Positions 1-9,297 of a DNA stretch of 64,000 nucleotides are shown one piece after another. The position numbers and the translations under genes are program-made. The notes beneath the pieces are model-generated. The model was not told the origin of the DNA. It searched no databases and worked only from the letters and a program-made list of their open reading frames with translations. This DNA comes from Anaerolineae bacterium (lineage in GTDB: Bacteria > Chloroflexota > Anaerolineae > Anaerolineales > Anaerolineaceae), in assembly GCA_013178185.1 (NCBI GenBank), contig JABLXC010000013.1:1-64000 (forward strand), written 5' to 3'. The stretch's first letter is position 1; each line of letters begins with the position of its first letter.

Positions 1-678
1 TACCTCGTCACGGGGGTGCTGCTGGCGCTCAACTGGCTGATTTATGTCTGGGCAGTCAACAGCGGGCATGTTGTAGAAGGCAGCCTGGGGTATTTCATCA
101 ATCCGCTGCTCAGCGTCGTGCTGGGCTTGATCTTTTTGAGGGAAAAACTGCGTCCGTTACAATGGCTTCCGGTCGGTTTGGCGGCGGCTGGTGTTGTTTA
201 TTTAACGCTGAGTTACGGCGCGGTACCCTGGGTGTCGTTAGCGCTGGCTTTGACCTTTGGCCTGTATGGGTTGATGAAAAAAATTGCGCCGCTGGGATCG
301 CTGCACGGACTGACGTTGGAAACGGCACTGGTATTGCCGCCGGTGTTGATTTACCTTTTGGTCGTCGGCAATCGAGGCGATGGAGCTTTTCTCCAGGCCG
401 GGCTTGCTACCACGCTTCTCTTGATCGGCTGCGGCGTTGTCACGGCGGTTCCTTTGCTGTTTTTTGCCCTGGGCGCGCGCCGGGTGCCGCTTTCTACGAT
501 GGGGCTGCTGCAGTATATTACGCCGACCATCCAGTTCATGACGGGCGTCTTCCTCTACCACGAACCCTTCAACCTGGATCGGGCGGTCGGTTTTGCCATC
601 ATCTGGCTGGCGTTGATTATCTTCTCGGTCGATGGGATTTTTCACATGCGTCGTTCCTGGGCATCTTCTGTCGCCTGA
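1..678 (+). CDS. rarD: RarD-like EamA-family permease, 5' partial
   Basis: The reading frame is open from the first base, so the gene starts before the window; 225 C-terminal residues are visible. The product is an almost wholly hydrophobic inner-membrane protein with about seven to eight predicted helices. The stretch around residues 17-36 (AVNSGHVVEGSLGYFINPLL) is the hallmark of the RarD branch of the EamA/DMT drug-metabolite permeases, and the second half (PLSTMGLLQYITPTIQF) also matches that family. Substrate is unknown; the family name comes from chloramphenicol sensitivity in Escherichia coli. An internal GTG at 16 is not needed as start because the upstream codons continue the family match. 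Family call firm, substrate unknown. Confidence 0.9.
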   Translation, partial: YLVTGVLLALNWLIYVWAVNSGHVVEGSLGYFINPLLSVVLGLIFLREKLRPLQWLPVGLAAAGVVYLTLSYGAVPWVSLALALTFGLYGLMKKIAPLGSLHGLTLETALVLPPVLIYLLVVGNRGDGAFLQAGLATTLLLIGCGVVTAVPLLFFALGARRVPLSTMGLLQYITPTIQFMTGVFLYHEPFNLDRAVGFAIIWLALIIFSVDGIFHMRRSWASSVA

Positions 679-753
679 CCTGCTGTCTGGAAAGAAAAAA
701 CAACCCTGGGCTTTATAATTGCATTAACTTCAACAAATTAAGGGAGGCGCCGA

Positions 754-1989
754 ATGGATGGAAACCAATCCCACTTTGGCATCAGCACGCTTGTGACGCA
801 TGTTGCCGAGGGTGAAGACCCCCTCCACGCGCATGTGTCTCCCATTTACCAGACTTCTACATTCGGTTTTGAGAACGTGGATCATAGCGCGGCGATCTTC
901 CAGCCTGATAAACCCGGTTATTTCTACACCCGCCTGGGCAACCCCAATCAAAGTCAGGCAGCGCGCAAGATTGCCGTTCTTGAAGGGTTGGACTTACTGC
1001 GGGCGCAGCCCGGTCGGCCCGAAGAGGAAATCGTTTCAGGATTGCTGTTCTCCTCCGGTATGGCGGCGATTACCTCGGCCATCCTGGCCCGGGTCCGGGC
1101 TGGGCAGACGATCATCGCCCAGGAAGCGCTCTACAGCGCCACCTATGGATTCCTGAGTAAATTGGCCCCGCGCTACGGGGTTCGCGTCGTCTGGCTGCGC
1201 GACCCCGCCCCCGAACGCTGGGAGCAGGCCTTTCGCGAGCATCCAGATGCCGTCCTGGCCTATGTCGAAAGTCCTTCCAACCCCACCATGGCGGTGGTGG
1301 ACCTGGCCGCCATCGTCGAGATTGCGCACCGTTATCAGGCCTGGGTACTGGCGGATAATACCTTTGCCTCCCCTTACGGGCAGCGCCCGCTGACGCTGGG
1401 CGCGGACGTGGTGATCCACTCTACCACCAAGTACCTCAGCGGGCATGGCGTTGTGATCGGCGGCGCGGTCGTCAGCCGCCACCCCGATTTTGTGCAAGGG
1501 GATTTGCATACCCAGCTGGAGATGCTGGGTGGCTCTGCCAGCCCGTTTGATGCCTGGCTGACCAATCTTGGATTGAAGACTTTTGAACTGCGAATGCAGA
1601 GGCATTGTCAGAACGCTTTGCAGGTCGCACGTTTTTTGGAAGGGCACCCGGCTGTGGCGCGAGTTTTCTACCCGGGCCTGGAAAGCCACCCGGGTCATGA
1701 GATTGCCAGGAAACAAATGTCAGCGTTTGGCGGCATGATGTCGTTCGAGTTGAAGGGTGGCCTGAAGGCCGGAGTCAACATGATGAATCGCGTCCGATTG
1801 TGTTCACTGGCGGTAAGCCTTGGTACGGTGGATACGCTGATTTCTCACCCTGCCAGTATGACGCACAGGCTTGTCCCGCCGGAGGCACGCCGCCAGATGG
1901 GCATCACGGACGGTCTGGTGCGGTTCTCCGTTGGAATCGAGAACATCGAAGATATCCTGGCCGATCTTGACCAGGCAATGCGGGCTTAA
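754..1989 (+). CDS. Cys/Met metabolism PLP-dependent enzyme (cystathionine gamma-synthase/methionine gamma-lyase family)
   Basis: 411 residues, the usual length of this fold-type I PLP family, which acts on sulfur amino acids by gamma-elimination or replacement in the cytosol. Visible landmarks are YTRLGNP near residues 58-64 (phosphate-binding Tyr/Arg of the neighbouring subunit), SSGMAAI near 100-106, the cofactor aspartate in LADNTF (D201) and the Schiff-base lysine in STTKYLSG (K226). AGGGAGG precedes the ATG by seven bases. Sequence alone cannot separate gamma-synthase, gamma-lyase and methionine gamma-lyase. The sugar kinase follows 16 bp downstream on the same strand, so the two may be co-transcribed, but no shared pathway is obvious. 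Confidence 0.92.
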   Translation: MDGNQSHFGISTLVTHVAEGEDPLHAHVSPIYQTSTFGFENVDHSAAIFQPDKPGYFYTRLGNPNQSQAARKIAVLEGLDLLRAQPGRPEEEIVSGLLFSSGMAAITSAILARVRAGQTIIAQEALYSATYGFLSKLAPRYGVRVVWLRDPAPERWEQAFREHPDAVLAYVESPSNPTMAVVDLAAIVEIAHRYQAWVLADNTFASPYGQRPLTLGADVVIHSTTKYLSGHGVVIGGAVVSRHPDFVQGDLHTQLEMLGGSASPFDAWLTNLGLKTFELRMQRHCQNALQVARFLEGHPAVARVFYPGLESHPGHEIARKQMSAFGGMMSFELKGGLKAGVNMMNRVRLCSLAVSLGTVDTLISHPASMTHRLVPPEARRQMGITDGLVRFSVGIENIEDILADLDQAMRA

Positions 1990-2005
1990 GCCCCGGTAAC
2001 CGCTG

Positions 2006-3556
2006 ATGGGCGTCTTGTTGGGGCTTGATCTGGGGACGAGCACGGTTAAAGCGGTGGCGTTTGACCCCGCCGTGGGAGAAGTTGTGCGCATTGCCTCACG
2101 CCCGACCCCGGTCGAACATCCTTGCCCGAATTGGAGTCAGTTTGATCCCGGTCGTTTATGGGCGGCGGCTGCCGCCTGCCTGCGGGAAGCCGCCGAAGGG
2201 TTGAAGGTCGAGGGGCTGGCGATCAGCAGCATGGGGGAGGTAGGACTGCCGCTGGATGCTCATCACCGTCCGCTTTATCCGCTGGTGGCGTGGTACGACC
2301 GCCGGGCTGTTTCTCAGGTGAATGAATGGGAAGCATGTTTTCCCCCTGAAATTCAACACGCCATTTCCGGCCAGAGGGTAAATCCTTCTTTTGGCGTCAT
2401 CAAGTGGCTGTGGTTTCGTCATAACCACCCGCAGCGTGCAAAGCGCATGGCGCACTGGTTATCGCTGCCCGACTACATCCTCTGGTTGTTGACGGGCGCG
2501 CAGGTCACCGATTACAGCATTGCCTCCCGCACACTGCTCTTCGATCAGCGCCGCCTGGACTGGTCGCAGGAGCTTCTCACCGCAGCAGGGCTGCGTCATC
2601 ATCAACTCCCACCTGTGGCTGTGGCCGGAACCCGGGCAGGAAACCTGACAGCAAAGGCGGCGCAGCAGACGGGTTTACCTTCTGGGCTGCCGTGCGCCCT
2701 GGGAGGTCACGATCATCTGTGCGCTGCTTTTGCCGCTGGGGCCATCCGGCCGGGCGTCGTGGTCGATTCGATCGGCACGGCCGAGGCCCTGGTGATGGTC
2801 TTGCCGGGTTTCTACACCGGCGAGGCGTTTGCCCGACGTTCTTTTGCCTGTTACGCCCATGTGGTTGCAGGTTTTTACGTTCTAAAAGCCGGGATCAATA
2901 CCGCTGGCGGGGCGCTGGAGTGGGCCGTACGTCGCCTGGCGGGGTGTGAAGACCCACAGCTAGAGCCCCCCTACGCCGAACTGGAGGCCGAGGCGCAGGC
3001 CAGCCTTGGGCAGGAGGTTGGGCCGCTCTGGCTGCCGCACTGGAACGGCTCCGGCTCCCCAGAGGCAGACCGCTTTAGCCGCGCCGCCATGATCGGGGCG
3101 CGCCTTCATCACCGCCGCGGCGACCTGCTGCGAGGGTTGTTCGAGTCGCTGGCGTTCTGGAGCCGCCGCAACCTGGCCGAAATGCAGGCGCTCACCGGAC
3201 AGCCAGTTCAGAGACTTGTCGTATCGGGCGGGGCGTCTCGCCTGAAGCTGCTTTTGCAATTAAAGTCGGATGTTCTCAACCTGCCGGTTGAGTTGCCAGA
3301 TCTGCCGGAGAGCGCCGCGTTGGGCGCGGCTTTGTTGGCTGGGATCGGGATGGGGTACTTTGCCAATCCTCAAGAGGCGCTGGCTTCACTGCGATATGAC
3401 AGCCAGGTTTTTCTCCCCGATGGCGAGCGGGCAGCCTGGTATGACCGCCTGTATTGCAGGGTGTATCTGCCTTTATATGACGCGTTGAAGGAAGTTCACC
3501 ATGCCATGGCAGAGTTGGCAGGCGAAAAGGATCCGCCTGCACCTGAGGACGTTTAG
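2006..3556 (+). CDS. FGGY-family carbohydrate kinase
   Basis: 516 residues with the two-lobed actin-like ATPase fold expected for FGGY kinases (xylulokinase, gluconokinase, glycerol kinase and relatives), which phosphorylate sugars or polyols with ATP in the cytosol. The N-terminal phosphate-1 motif is LGLDLGTSTVKAV (residues 5-17). The C-terminal lobe carries VVSGGASRLKLLLQL, the FGGY signature region, followed by a short helical tail. The substrate is unassigned; the sequence is not close enough to any one named kinase for me to choose. It ends 8 bp before the convergent ABC ATPase gene. Confidence 0.88.
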   Translation: MGVLLGLDLGTSTVKAVAFDPAVGEVVRIASRPTPVEHPCPNWSQFDPGRLWAAAAACLREAAEGLKVEGLAISSMGEVGLPLDAHHRPLYPLVAWYDRRAVSQVNEWEACFPPEIQHAISGQRVNPSFGVIKWLWFRHNHPQRAKRMAHWLSLPDYILWLLTGAQVTDYSIASRTLLFDQRRLDWSQELLTAAGLRHHQLPPVAVAGTRAGNLTAKAAQQTGLPSGLPCALGGHDHLCAAFAAGAIRPGVVVDSIGTAEALVMVLPGFYTGEAFARRSFACYAHVVAGFYVLKAGINTAGGALEWAVRRLAGCEDPQLEPPYAELEAEAQASLGQEVGPLWLPHWNGSGSPEADRFSRAAMIGARLHHRRGDLLRGLFESLAFWSRRNLAEMQALTGQPVQRLVVSGGASRLKLLLQLKSDVLNLPVELPDLPESAALGAALLAGIGMGYFANPQEALASLRYDSQVFLPDGERAAWYDRLYCRVYLPLYDALKEVHHAMAELAGEKDPPAPEDV

Positions 3557-3564
3557 AGAATCAA

Positions 3565-4404
3565 TCAGTCTTCTCCCAGTTTCAGTAAATCTTGCAGCGT
3601 CTTGATTTCTCTGCCGGTGATCCCCAGGCTGGCCATGAGCTCCTTATCCCCCGCTAGAATGCGCTGTCCCAGGCCGGAGTGCTTCCATAACTTCAGGTCT
3701 TCTTCGATGGGGGTGCCGATGATGTCCTCGCGGATGATGCGGCCATCCTGCATGAAAATGACCCGGTTGGTCTGCCGCGCCACGCTTAGATCGTGCGTGA
3801 CCACCAGGATGGTCATCCCCTGGCGTTGGTTGAGTTCCCGCAGCAGTTGCAGGATCTCCTGCCCGCTGTTGGTATCCAGCGAGCCGGTTGGTTCATCGGC
3901 CAGTAACAACAGAGGACCGTTCGCCAGGGCGCGCGCCACGGCAACGCGCTGGCGCTGCCCGCCAGAAAGCTGCGCTGGCAGGTGTTCCATCCGATCGCCC
4001 AACCCCACCAGGCGCAGCAGTTCCTCTGCCCGTTTGCGGCGCTCGCCGCCGCTCAGCACTCCGGTCATGGGGATTTCGACGTTTTCCAGGGCGGTCAGGG
4101 TGGGTATTAAATTATGAAGCTGGAAGATGAACCCTACCGTCCGCGCCCGGAAAGAGTCGAGGTCTTTAATAGTGGAAAGGTCTTGCCCGTTGATCTTCAC
4201 CAGGCCGCTATCCGGCCGGTCGAGCGCTCCAATTACATTGAGCAAGGTGGATTTCCCGCTGCCGCTTGGTCCCATCACCGCCACCAGCTCGCCTGGGGCA
4301 ACGGTCAAATCAACGCCGTCCAGCGCGTGAATGCCGCCGTTCTCGCCGTAAATGCGTTTGAGGCCCTGGGTCTCGATGAGCCAACGGGACGGGTTGGCGC
4401 TCAT
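3565..4404 (-). CDS. ABC transporter ATP-binding protein (MacB/LolD type)
   Basis: I place the start at 4404 because that ATG overlaps the adaptor's TGA as ATGA, the usual translational coupling; an upstream in-frame ATG at 4455 lies inside the adaptor gene. The 279-residue product shows Walker A GPSGSGKST (45-53), the Q-loop GFIFQLHNL, signature LSGGQRQRV (146-154), Walker B LLLLADEP (165-172) and the H-loop in VVTHD. A tail of about 40 residues after the nucleotide-binding domain is longer than in LolD. With the adaptor and double permease upstream it forms a MacAB-like tripartite export or lipoprotein-handling system; the substrate is unknown. Confidence 0.93.
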   Translation of the reverse strand: MSANPSRWLIETQGLKRIYGENGGIHALDGVDLTVAPGELVAVMGPSGSGKSTLLNVIGALDRPDSGLVKINGQDLSTIKDLDSFRARTVGFIFQLHNLIPTLTALENVEIPMTGVLSGGERRKRAEELLRLVGLGDRMEHLPAQLSGGQRQRVAVARALANGPLLLLADEPTGSLDTNSGQEILQLLRELNQRQGMTILVVTHDLSVARQTNRVIFMQDGRIIREDIIGTPIEEDLKLWKHSGLGQRILAGDKELMASLGITGREIKTLQDLLKLGED

Positions 4405-5606
4405 TTTTGAACCTGTTGACCGATTTCGATATCCACAAAAGCAGTCATTCCCCACCGCAGGCCGGTTGGGATCTCGTCAAATTCCAGCGTAACGGTGTAA
4501 TTCACTCCAGAGCCTTCGCTGGATTTTGGGGCGATTTTTGTCACCACTCCTTCGGCAAGGATATCCGGCAGGGCGTCAAAGGTGATCGTTGCTGGGTTGC
4601 CGACTTCCACCTGGGCGACGTCAATTTCACTCAAATCGGTGGTTTCCACCTGGAGTTTGCTGAGGTCCGCCAGCAGGATGGCGGGCTGGCCAGGGTTGAT
4701 CCACTCATTCTGACGGATATATACCTTGCTAATGGTGCCGCTGAAGGGCGCCTTCAACTCCAGATCTTCCAGCGCAATCCTTGCCGCTTCGACCTGCTTT
4801 TCGGCGTTCTCCAGCCTTGTCTTGACCAGGGCAAGTTGATCGGGGTTTGGCCCGTCTTTTAGTTTATCCACTTCCTTTTGTGCCAGCAGCACCTCGGCGC
4901 GCGCCACCGCCACGCGGGCTTCGATCTTATCTACCTCGATCTCATCCGGCAGTTCAACCAGGTAATTGAAGTTGGCAACGGCGCGGTCGCGCGCCTGGCG
5001 GGTGGCAGCCAGTTTTGCCAGCATATAGGCGCGGTCCGGGTCATCTTCGGGGCGGTCTGCCACGTACGAAAAGTCCTCTTCTGCGTCATCCACAGCCCGC
5101 TGCGCCAGGATGTAGTTTGCCCAGGCCTGGTCAATTTGCTCCCGGTCTCCCCGTTGGTAAGCCTGGCTCTCGCGGCGCTCTTCAGCTTTATCCAGTTCAT
5201 CCTTGGCGGCTGCCAGTCTTGCCTGGGCGGCGGCCCGGCTGGCTTCCAGGTTTTCGTACAGGTCCTTTTGGGCCTGCTGCGCCGAAACCAGTTCCAGTTT
5301 GGCGGCGCTCAGAGCGGCTTCGAACTTTTCGCGGCCCTTGAGCCTTGCCAGCGCCTGCCCTGCTGCCACGCCCTGACCCTCGGTTACCAGGATTTCTTCG
5401 ACAATCCCGTTGGCGGCCATGCTCAAAGTGCTCCAGCGGGCGGGCACAACCTCGCCTGTGGCGCTAACGCGGCCGGCCGAAGTGAAGTTGGTCTGTGGAT
5501 TCTCGGTTGGTTCCTGCGCCGCGCTTTGACCGCCGCAGGCAGCCAGCAGAAGCCCCCCGATAAACCATAAGGTCATCAAAGCGCTGATCCGTTTGCGGTG
5601 TTTCAT
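4401..5606 (-). CDS. HlyD/MacA-family membrane-fusion (adaptor) lipoprotein
   Basis: Start chosen at 5606, where GGGAGG precedes ATG and the protein opens with a lipoprotein signal (lipobox LLAAC, Cys24); the longer frame to 5660 adds residues without a ribosome site. The 401-residue product has a beta-barrel/lipoyl half (GRVSATGEVVPA, ATRL-type hairpin), a long Ala/Glu/Lys/Arg-rich coiled coil between about residues 85 and 250, then the second lipoyl half (LKAPFSGTISKVY) and a C-terminal beta domain. This is the periplasmic or extracytoplasmic adaptor that couples an ABC permease to its export path. It lies between permease and ATPase genes in one operon. Confidence 0.92.
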   Translation of the reverse strand: MKHRKRISALMTLWFIGGLLLAACGGQSAAQEPTENPQTNFTSAGRVSATGEVVPARWSTLSMAANGIVEEILVTEGQGVAAGQALARLKGREKFEAALSAAKLELVSAQQAQKDLYENLEASRAAAQARLAAAKDELDKAEERRESQAYQRGDREQIDQAWANYILAQRAVDDAEEDFSYVADRPEDDPDRAYMLAKLAATRQARDRAVANFNYLVELPDEIEVDKIEARVAVARAEVLLAQKEVDKLKDGPNPDQLALVKTRLENAEKQVEAARIALEDLELKAPFSGTISKVYIRQNEWINPGQPAILLADLSKLQVETTDLSEIDVAQVEVGNPATITFDALPDILAEGVVTKIAPKSSEGSGVNYTVTLEFDEIPTGLRWGMTAFVDIEIGQQVQK

Positions 5607-5670
5607 GATGGTCCGCCTCCCTAAGTGAATTCTCTTGTTAATCATAGTCCATCCGCGCATAAAAACAAGG

Positions 5671-7920
5671 TCACTCGTATCTCAAAGCTTCCACAGGCTG
5701 CAAACGCGTTGCCCGGTAGGCAGGGTAAACCCCGCCCAGCAAGCCGAGTAAAATCGAGGTGATGAAGGCCCTGCTAAAAATTCCCATGCTCCAGACCGGT
5801 TCCAGCATGTCGCGGTAGAGCGGTGAAAGTTTGATCGAATAAGTCAGGGCGAACGCTACCAGAACGCCCGCCAGGTTGCCGAGCAGTGCCAGGATGAGGG
5901 ATTCGCGCAGGATCAGGTCCAGTACATTCCGCCGCCGCCATCCCAGCGCCCGCAGAACCCCGATCTCCCTGGTGCGTTCCAATACGGACATCAACATCGT
6001 GTTCATCACCCCCAGCCCGCCCACAACGATCGCGAGGAGAGAGATCCCGGCGATCATGGCGTTCGAAGCTTCGAAGTCCGGCATCTGGCTGGCAAATTCG
6101 CCGGAAAGCGCGGCATGGACTTCGGGAATTTCGCGATTGATTTTTTCTACCACGCTGCTGGCCTGGGATGGATCCTTGAGCTTCAGCGCGATCATGGTGA
6201 CTTTGCGCGGCCGTCCCATAAAGACTTGCGCGTCTCGCAGTGTGATGACGCCACCCAGCTCTTCCCAACCAATGCTGCTCTCGAATACCCCGACGATGCG
6301 AAACCGGCTGCCGCTTAATACGATGGCATCGCCAACCTCTTTCTTTAGAGCGGTTTTCATCATCTGCCCGATCATGATCTGCCGGTTGCTGGTAATGGGT
6401 TGCCCTTCCACGATTTTAAACCGGTTGATCGCGAAGCTGTTGGGGCTGTATCCTTGCAGGACGAAAAAGGTTCCACTTTCGGGCAACATGACCGCTGTGA
6501 ACAGCATACCGCTTGCGGCGGCCACTTCTGGCATGGCGGCGATCTTATCGGCGAATTTTTCATCAATGGCGCTGGTGCTGGTATCGGCAATATTGGCCTG
6601 GCGCACCATGATCTCTGCATCCGCCCCCAACGCCATTTCATTCATGGATTTACTCATCCCTTCCATGACGGCTTGCAGCGCCATGATGGCGCCCACCGTG
6701 ATCGCAATCACACTGAACGTCAGCGTGGTGCGGATCGTACGCTGGCGCAGGCTTTGGATAGCCATCCCGCCGAAGGGCAATCGTTTAACCTGCGAACCGC
6801 TGGCGCCGCCTTCGTAGCGCAGCGCTTCGATCGGTTGGAGCTTGGAAGCGCGCCAGGCTGGATATAAGCCGCCAAGGATCCCCAATACCAGCACAGTCGC
6901 CAGGGTTTGGATGATCAATCCGGCGGAGATACTGTCCGCGCTCATTCCCATCATCACCGTGGAAGAGGTGATGAATCGCAACCCAAGGATGCCAATCACG
7001 ATCCCCAGAACCCCACCCGACAGGCAGACCGCCACCGATTCCCACAAGACCATCCCCAGAACATGTCTCCGGCGCCAGCCAACCGCCCGCAGCACCCCAA
7101 TTTCGCGGGTGCGCTCGAACACTGACATCAGTTGGGCGTTCATCATTCCCATGCCGCCCAGCACAATCGCCAGTCCGGCAATCACCCAGACATAGCCGCG
7201 CATAAAGTCATCAAATACCTGCTTATCCGCCAGTTCGCCTGTGCCGTTCAACTCCAGGTCGGGCCACAGGCGGCTGACCCGCGCTTCCAGCCGCTGGCGC
7301 AGGCTGGCTTCTTTCAGGCGGATGTAAAACAGGCTGACCTGCCTGGGTTTTCCCAAAAGTTCTTGGGCGTCCTTCAAGGTAAGCACGGCGCCGCTGTCTT
7401 CAAAGGCGTCGCCGGTGGTGTAGATGCCCACCACCCGAAAACTGGAGTCGCCGATGCGCAAGGTGTCGCCTGCTTTTTTCTTTAGCGCGGTGGCAGCCGC
7501 CGAACCCAGGATGAGCGGTTTGCCGCGCAGCGCCTGGGCTTCGTGCGCCCCCATCTTGTAACCTTCGGTGATCTGGAATTTTTCCAGCATAAAGCTGTCT
7601 TCCGGGTATCCGAAAATGAAAAAGATGTAGGCGCCTTCAGCCTGTAAGAAGCCCTGGATCATGCTGGTGACTTCAGAAACTTCGGGCATGGCTTGCAATT
7701 CTTTGCCGATGGCCTCGTTTACGGAGCTGTAACTGAGCTCGATTGCGTCTGGCTGGCTCAGCACCAGGTCGGCTTTTGTGCCGGTGAGGATGGAGGTGTA
7801 GCCGGATTCTAACCCTTGCGCCATTGCGCCGAGTAAAATGATGGCAGCAGCTCCCAACGATATCCCCAGAACCGTCAGGAGCGTGCGGGTTTTTCTTCTC
7901 ACCAGGTTGCGCAAGATCAT
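5671..7920 (-). CDS. Fused double MacB/FtsX-type ABC permease
   Basis: About 749 residues, roughly twice a normal MacB permease without its ATPase. The protein is an internal duplication: each half has an N-terminal membrane helix (RKTRTLLTVLGISLG; RTIRTTLTFSVIAIT), an extracytoplasmic MacB_PCD domain, and three C-terminal helices with the FtsX motif around ERTREIGVLRAxGWRRR, which occurs nearly identically twice. Eight helices in all are predicted. ATG at 7920 has GAAGGA at good spacing; the ATG at 7926 is too close to it. Fusion of both half-transporters makes one polypeptide per functional ABC dimer. First gene of the operon with the adaptor and ATPase. Confidence 0.93.
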   Translation of the reverse strand: MILRNLVRRKTRTLLTVLGISLGAAAIILLGAMAQGLESGYTSILTGTKADLVLSQPDAIELSYSSVNEAIGKELQAMPEVSEVTSMIQGFLQAEGAYIFFIFGYPEDSFMLEKFQITEGYKMGAHEAQALRGKPLILGSAAATALKKKAGDTLRIGDSSFRVVGIYTTGDAFEDSGAVLTLKDAQELLGKPRQVSLFYIRLKEASLRQRLEARVSRLWPDLELNGTGELADKQVFDDFMRGYVWVIAGLAIVLGGMGMMNAQLMSVFERTREIGVLRAVGWRRRHVLGMVLWESVAVCLSGGVLGIVIGILGLRFITSSTVMMGMSADSISAGLIIQTLATVLVLGILGGLYPAWRASKLQPIEALRYEGGASGSQVKRLPFGGMAIQSLRQRTIRTTLTFSVIAITVGAIMALQAVMEGMSKSMNEMALGADAEIMVRQANIADTSTSAIDEKFADKIAAMPEVAAASGMLFTAVMLPESGTFFVLQGYSPNSFAINRFKIVEGQPITSNRQIMIGQMMKTALKKEVGDAIVLSGSRFRIVGVFESSIGWEELGGVITLRDAQVFMGRPRKVTMIALKLKDPSQASSVVEKINREIPEVHAALSGEFASQMPDFEASNAMIAGISLLAIVVGGLGVMNTMLMSVLERTREIGVLRALGWRRRNVLDLILRESLILALLGNLAGVLVAFALTYSIKLSPLYRDMLEPVWSMGIFSRAFITSILLGLLGGVYPAYRATRLQPVEALRYE

Positions 7921-8063
7921 TGCCATTCCTTCGGGAAAGGGCAGCCTCTACAAAAAAGAGCATCTGCCTATCCATCGAGCAGATACTCATATTAATATAT
8001 AGACGAAGAATTGACAAGACAAGTGACCAGGCAGGGAATGGGTCTCCCAACTCCCCATGCAAG

Positions 8064-8546
8064 CTACAAGTCTTCGTAGCGAATGTTTACATTCACCTTA
8101 TCCTGGATCACAACCCCCTGGACGACAATGGCGTTTCCGCTCGGGTCGCCATCGAAAACCATGCTGAAGGTGGTATCTGTTTGCGAAAACACGATTTCGC
8201 GCTCTACTAGCCCCTGGGCTTTAAAGGCCTGCTTGTAGAAAGCGATAACGGCGTCCAGATCCATATTCACCTGGTAGTTGATTTGCCCGTTGCCGAGGTC
8301 TGTCAAACCTTCGATCTTTGCCTCAGGCATTGGAAACTGGGCGTTGGAACCGCCATCGCCCGCGCCGTGTTCCCCCTTGCCGGTTGCCAGCGGCGGCTCT
8401 GCAGGTTGCTTGTCTTCTTGCCCGGCTGCAGGGGCGGGTGGCGCGGCGGGTTCCTCGGTCGCTTTTCCACCGCCGAGGCTACAAGCCAGTGAAAGCGCCG
8501 CCAGCACGATCCATGTTGTCAAAATTGGGAGCCATTTGTTTTTCAT
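8064..8546 (-). CDS. Small lipoprotein, function unknown
   Basis: 160 residues. Signal peptide with lipobox LSLAC (Cys22) indicates lipid anchoring on the outer face of the membrane. A Pro/Ala/Glu-rich spacer (about residues 30-60) leads to a compact C-terminal domain of about 90 residues containing VNMDLDAVIAFYKQAF, which resembles small alpha/beta domains seen in many Chloroflexota lipoproteins. I recognise no named family. It stands about 140 bp upstream of the ABC export operon on the same strand and may be co-regulated with it, but the gap suggests its own transcript. Confidence 0.75.
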   Translation of the reverse strand: MKNKWLPILTTWIVLAALSLACSLGGGKATEEPAAPPAPAAGQEDKQPAEPPLATGKGEHGAGDGGSNAQFPMPEAKIEGLTDLGNGQINYQVNMDLDAVIAFYKQAFKAQGLVEREIVFSQTDTTFSMVFDGDPSGNAIVVQGVVIQDKVNVNIRYEDL

Positions 8547-8669
8547 GCGTTTTGCCTTTGATTGAAATTGAGGGTTTCTAATCTGGCTGGGTGGTGCCGC
8601 TGCGGAGGAGAAATGAGGCGCTTCGAAGGCGATTTCCCTTGAAAGCTCTACAAAACCAGCGCAATTTCT

Positions 8670-9290
8670 TTATAAAATCGTTTCTCCGGCGGCGTCGTAG
8701 GCGTATATTTTTAGGGCATCTGAAGGACTGCCAGGAAATTCGTCCGCGAGCAGAGACCAGATCATCGTGTCGCGTTCTTCCTCCGAACCCGAAACCGTGC
8801 GCCGCCTGAGAACGGCATCCAGGTTATAGCCGAGTTTTTTGGGCACGGCGGCCGAGCGGACGTTGTTCGCGTCGCAGTGGATCTCTACCCGGCGGACATG
8901 ATGGAGGAGGAAGGCGATCTTCGTCAACGCCGCAGCGGCCTCGGTGGCGTAACCCTGGTTGATCCAGGCGGCATGGATCCAGTAGCCGATTTCCAAAGCC
9001 CGGTCGCCCACCCGTTTATGCAGGCCGGAGCTACCCAAGACCCGCGTCTCATCGTGGTTAAAGATCCCGTAAACATATTGCTGATCCAGGTCAAACTGGC
9101 CGCGAAACTTGCGCAAACGGTCAACCTTGGCGCTCAATGGTTCTGGTTCGTATTCTGCCCAGGGCATCCAGGGGCGCAGATGATCCAGGCTGGCGTCAAC
9201 GGCTTCTTTGAGCAACGCCGCGTCTCCTGGCTGCCAGCACCGCAGGCAAAGGCGGGGGGTATGAATCTGGTAGGGGATCTTGACGTTCAT
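8670..9290 (-). CDS. GNAT N-acetyltransferase (RimJ/RimL-like)
   Basis: 206 residues, typical of the RimJ/RimL branch of GNAT enzymes, which transfer acetyl from acetyl-CoA to protein N-termini or small amines. The N-terminal start TPRLCLRCWQPGD and the acetyl-CoA loop region WINQGYATEAAAALT (Q/RxxGxA pattern) are the recognisable parts; the C-terminal VPKKLGY follows as expected. The substrate cannot be read from sequence. It ends 20-odd bases before no other gene on its strand and its start lies only 7 bp from the end of the M1 peptidase gene upstream, so the two are likely in one transcript. Confidence 0.9.
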   Translation of the reverse strand: MNVKIPYQIHTPRLCLRCWQPGDAALLKEAVDASLDHLRPWMPWAEYEPEPLSAKVDRLRKFRGQFDLDQQYVYGIFNHDETRVLGSSGLHKRVGDRALEIGYWIHAAWINQGYATEAAAALTKIAFLLHHVRRVEIHCDANNVRSAAVPKKLGYNLDAVLRRRTVSGSEEERDTMIWSLLADEFPGSPSDALKIYAYDAAGETIL

Positions 9291-9297
9291 CTTTTCC

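Noticed and set aside
5876-6817. 313-codon rightward frame
   Set aside because: Antisense to the double permease; Ser/Thr/Pro-rich composition typical of a shadow frame.
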